This document shows positions 61,860 through 64,000 of a DNA stretch of 64,000 bases, piece after piece. The position numbers were made by a program, and so were the translations under genes. Under the pieces are notes generated by a model. That model was not told the DNA's origin. It saw nothing but the letters and a program-made list of their open reading frames with translations, and searched no databases. Every line of letters begins with the position of its first letter. The first letter of the stretch is position 1. The stretch lies in NCBI GenBank assembly GCA_018828145.1, contig JAHJWO010000055.1, positions 62,001-126,000 of the forward strand, in the 5' to 3' direction. The DNA is from Alphaproteobacteria bacterium (GTDB taxonomy: Bacteria > Pseudomonadota > Alphaproteobacteria > Rhizobiales > Devosiaceae).

Positions 61860-62150
61860 ATGACTGATGTTGAATTGCACCCGCACCGCCACGCCACCCA
61901 TCCCCAGATCGTTAAGCGCCTCAAGCGCGCTGATGGACACCTCAAATCGGTGATCGAAATGATCGAAGATGGGCGCTCTTGCCTCGACATCGCCCAGCAG
62001 TTGCATGCCGTCGAAAAGGCAGTCGCCCAGGCCAAGAAGACGTTGATCCACGATCATCTCGACCATTGTCTTGCCGACGCTGTGGGACCGCTTGAAGGCA
62101 CGAACCGCGCTCAGTTTGACCAGTTCCGCGACATCGCCAAGTACCTCTAG
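61860..62150 (+). CDS. NreA-like RcnR/CsoR-family metal-responsive repressor
   Basis: A 96-residue repressor of the same family as DmeR but diverged: a His-rich start (ELHPHRHATHPQIVKRLKRA), then DGRSCLDIAQQLHAVEKAVA with the conserved Cys and IHDHLDHCL with His/Cys ligands. The N-terminal His and the pairing with an NreB-like exporter suggest nickel sensing. The Met at 61860 follows the operator; a longer frame would include the operator and is less likely. Confidence 0.9.
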   Translation: MTDVELHPHRHATHPQIVKRLKRADGHLKSVIEMIEDGRSCLDIAQQLHAVEKAVAQAKKTLIHDHLDHCLADAVGPLEGTNRAQFDQFRDIAKYL

Positions 62151-62159
62151 GAAGCACAC

Positions 62160-63479
62160 ATGCTGGCCGTTCTTCGCAATCGGACCTATCGTCATCTATT
62201 CCTTTCACAGGTGATCGCCCTCATCGGGACTGGGCTTGCCACGGTGGCCCTCGGCCTTCTCGCCTTCAACTTGGCCGGCGACAATGCCGGGGCGGTACTC
62301 GGCACGGCCCTTGCCATTAAGATGATCGCCTATGTGGGCGTGGCGCCGATTGCGTCAGCATTTGCCGAGCGACTGCCGCGACGCGCCATGCTGGTGACGC
62401 TCGATCTGGTTCGTGCCGGCGTGGCGGTGATGCTGCCGTTCGTGACCGAAATCTGGCAGGTCTATATCCTGATCTTCCTTTTGCAATCGGCCTCTGCGGC
62501 CTTCACGCCCACCTTCCAGGCGACCATTCCCGACATCTTGCCGGATGAGCGAGACTATACCCGCGCCCTCTCGCTTTCCCGGCTAGCCTACGACCTTGAA
62601 AGCGTGGTGAGCCCGCTGCTGGCCGCCGCGCTCCTGACGGTGATTTCGTCTAACAGTCTGTTCGCTGGAACTGTCATCGGCTTTGCCGCGTCGGCCCTTT
62701 TGGTCGTATCGGTCGTGCTGCCCAGCCCCAAGCCCGCCGCGCCGCGTGGCATCTATGATCGCACCACCCGCGGTCTGCGCATCTATCTCAAGACCCCCCG
62801 CCTTCGCGGCCTGTTGGCGCTGACTTTTGCCGTATCGGCGGCGGGCGCCATGGTCATCGTCAACACAGTCGTCCTGGTGCAGGCGGGGTTCGGGCTGGAC
62901 CAGCAGTGGACAGCCATCGCCCTTGCCGCCTTCGGCGCCGGATCGATGGGGGCAGCATTTGCCCTGCCCGCACTGCTGGACCGGTTTCCTGACCGGGCGG
63001 TCATGCTGGTCGGTGCCGCCATCCTCGTCGCGGCGATGCTGCTGGGGAGCCTGCTGGTCGGCTATATCAGCCTGCTCGTCCTGTGGGCTGTCGTCGGCAT
63101 CGGCTACTCTGTAACGCAGACCCCTTCGGGTCGCCTGATCCGCAGGTCCTCCAATCCCGAGGACCGCCCGGCGCTGTTCGCCGCCCAGTTCGCCCTGTCT
63201 CATGCGACCTGGCTGGTGACCTATCCGCTGGCCGGCTGGCTGGGCGCCGCCGCCGGGTTGCCTGTCACCTTCCTCGTCATGGCCTCCATTGCCGCATCGG
63301 GGCTTCTTGCCGCTCTATATCTGTGGCCGGCACACGATCCGGTCATCGTCGAGCACACCCACGCCGACTTGCCGGCGGGTCATGCCCACATCACCCAGGC
63401 TCGGCCTTCCGGCACCGGTTACATCCACGCCCATGATTTCGTCATCGATAACGAACACGTCTCCTGGCCGGGGCGGTGA
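62160..63479 (+). CDS. nreB: NreB-like MFS metal exporter with His-rich tail
   Basis: A 439-residue, 12-span major-facilitator protein: RTYRHLFLSQVIALIGTGLA in TM1 and SAFAERLPRRAMLVTLDLVR after TM2. It ends in a His-rich tail (EHTHADLPAGHAHI, IHAHDFVIDNEH), as do NreB-type nickel exporters. It starts 9 bases after the repressor gene and overlaps the next gene by GTGA, giving an operon for Ni resistance. The metal is inferred from tail and neighbours. Confidence 0.86.
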   Translation: MLAVLRNRTYRHLFLSQVIALIGTGLATVALGLLAFNLAGDNAGAVLGTALAIKMIAYVGVAPIASAFAERLPRRAMLVTLDLVRAGVAVMLPFVTEIWQVYILIFLLQSASAAFTPTFQATIPDILPDERDYTRALSLSRLAYDLESVVSPLLAAALLTVISSNSLFAGTVIGFAASALLVVSVVLPSPKPAAPRGIYDRTTRGLRIYLKTPRLRGLLALTFAVSAAGAMVIVNTVVLVQAGFGLDQQWTAIALAAFGAGSMGAAFALPALLDRFPDRAVMLVGAAILVAAMLLGSLLVGYISLLVLWAVVGIGYSVTQTPSGRLIRRSSNPEDRPALFAAQFALSHATWLVTYPLAGWLGAAAGLPVTFLVMASIAASGLLAALYLWPAHDPVIVEHTHADLPAGHAHITQARPSGTGYIHAHDFVIDNEHVSWPGR

Positions 63480-64000
63480 GGGATATCCTGGGCTGGCTTG
63501 TCGCGCTGCAGGCGACGATCCACGGGGCCATCGCCCAGCATATCGAGGCTTTTGCAGCGTCGGGCGACTGGCTGACCCTGCTTGCGGTATTGCCCATGGG
63601 CATGCTGTTTGGCGCAGCCCATGGGCTGACGCCGGGCCATAACAAGCTGGTGCTTGCCAGCTACGTGGTGGGCTAGCCTGATGGCCCTGGTTCTCACCGC
63701 CGTTCATGTCGGCTCTGCTGTGCTCATTGCTCTTTTCGCCGGTTTCCTGGTGTCCCGGACGATCACTAGCGCGGGACAGGCTCCCCTGCTCGAATCTGCC
63801 AGCCGCTTGCTACTTCTCGGTGTCGGGCTGTGGCTGGTACTTCGTGCCATCAAGGGCCGCTCCCATCTGCACGGCGAAGGCTTCGGCGTCGCCATTATAG
63901 CTGGTCTGGTCCCTTGCCCACTGACCCTGTTCGTCATGGTCATGGCGTTGTCGCAAGGCGTACCGCAAGCGGGTCTGATATTCGCCGTAGCCATGCTGGC
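63476..64000 (+). pseudogene. Ni/Co exporter of the NicO/RcnA family, frameshifted and cut by the window edge
   Basis: The first 66 residues (from GTG 63476) have the NicO/RcnA pattern AAHGLTPGHNKLVLASYVVG with its metal-binding His. At 63674 a TAG interrupts; dropping one T there lets the frame go on as SLMALVLTAVHVGSAVLIA, then RSHLHGEGFGVAIIAGLVPC to the right edge. So an apparent one-base insertion has broken the gene. The region after VVGS also looks about 10 residues shorter than in other members. The 3' end is outside the window. Confidence 0.78.

Overview
The window looks like a large part of a conjugative repABC replicon (plasmid or chromid) from an alphaproteobacterium of the order Hyphomicrobiales. 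The evidence is a complete repABC operon with its antisense RNA, a Ti-type traCDG/traAFB transfer region, a traI-trb quorum-sensing/mating-pore operon in the canonical Ti/RP4 gene order, and high-GC coding throughout. A Devosia-like host is a guess from the style of the metal-resistance genes. I see no rRNA, tRNA or CRISPR array.

Layout. (1) 1-0.8 kb: 3' end of a DMT permease with a very His-rich tail. (2) 1.2-3.8 kb: small plus-strand genes of leading-region type (ArdC-like antirestriction protein, DUF736 protein, two small unknowns), with long non-coding stretches holding hairpins. (3) 3.9-12.5 kb: DNA-processing region, with traC-traD-traG-HU-WGR to the left and traA-traF-traB to the right of oriT (about 7.06 kb). 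(4) 12.9-17.6 kb: a minus-strand stress cassette (SulP transporter, tandem UspA, NYN protein, DksA/TraR zinc-finger protein, MFS). (5) 18.4-19.5 kb: convergent traM-like antiactivator and traR (LuxR type). (6) 19.6-29.7 kb: traI-trbBCDEJKLFGHI, read right to left. (7) 30.2-34.0 kb: repA-repB-ctRNA-repC with two parS-like palindromes, followed by an Xre/RES toxin-antitoxin pair. (8) 35.1-39.1 kb: sulfur/persulfide-type cluster (MFS, ArsR-rhodanese, frameshifted MBL hydrolase, MFS). (9) 39.2-42.0 kb: tyrosine recombinase divergent from DUF1403 and a plasmid ScpB-like protein. (10) 42.6-50.4 kb: defence island, with a YjzC-like/HTH pair, a DUF1883-TIR protein followed by a PD-(D/E)XK-like protein of no family I can name, and a complete Detocs-type three-gene system. 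(11) 50.9-53.4 kb: intact IS21-family element with a 7-bp target duplication. (12) 53.5-64 kb: metal resistance (PCuAC chaperone, Zn/Cd/Pb P-type ATPase with divergent MerR, dmeRF, HupE/UreJ protein and anchor protein, nreAB-like pair, frameshifted Ni/Co exporter) plus a decayed second copy of the 35-kb MFS gene.

How it fits together. TraI should make an acyl-homoserine lactone and TraR sense it, with the TraM-like protein damping TraR. The two transfer operons share an identical 18-bp dyad (6988-7005 and 29809-29826) in front of traC and traI, the best candidate for the TraR operator. TraA would nick oriT, TraG couple the relaxosome to the Trb pore, and RepABC with ctRNA control copy number and partition. 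If the nick lies where the Ti/RSF1010-type core puts it, the strand enters the recipient from the traC side. That brings in the antirestriction and small plus-strand genes early, with the transferred strand as their template. The accessory half carries cargo: phage defence and metal/sulfur stress resistance.

The least explained parts are the recombinase-DUF1403-ScpB cassette, the TIR plus PD-(D/E)XK-like gene pair, and the shared operator and repeat structures described under findings.
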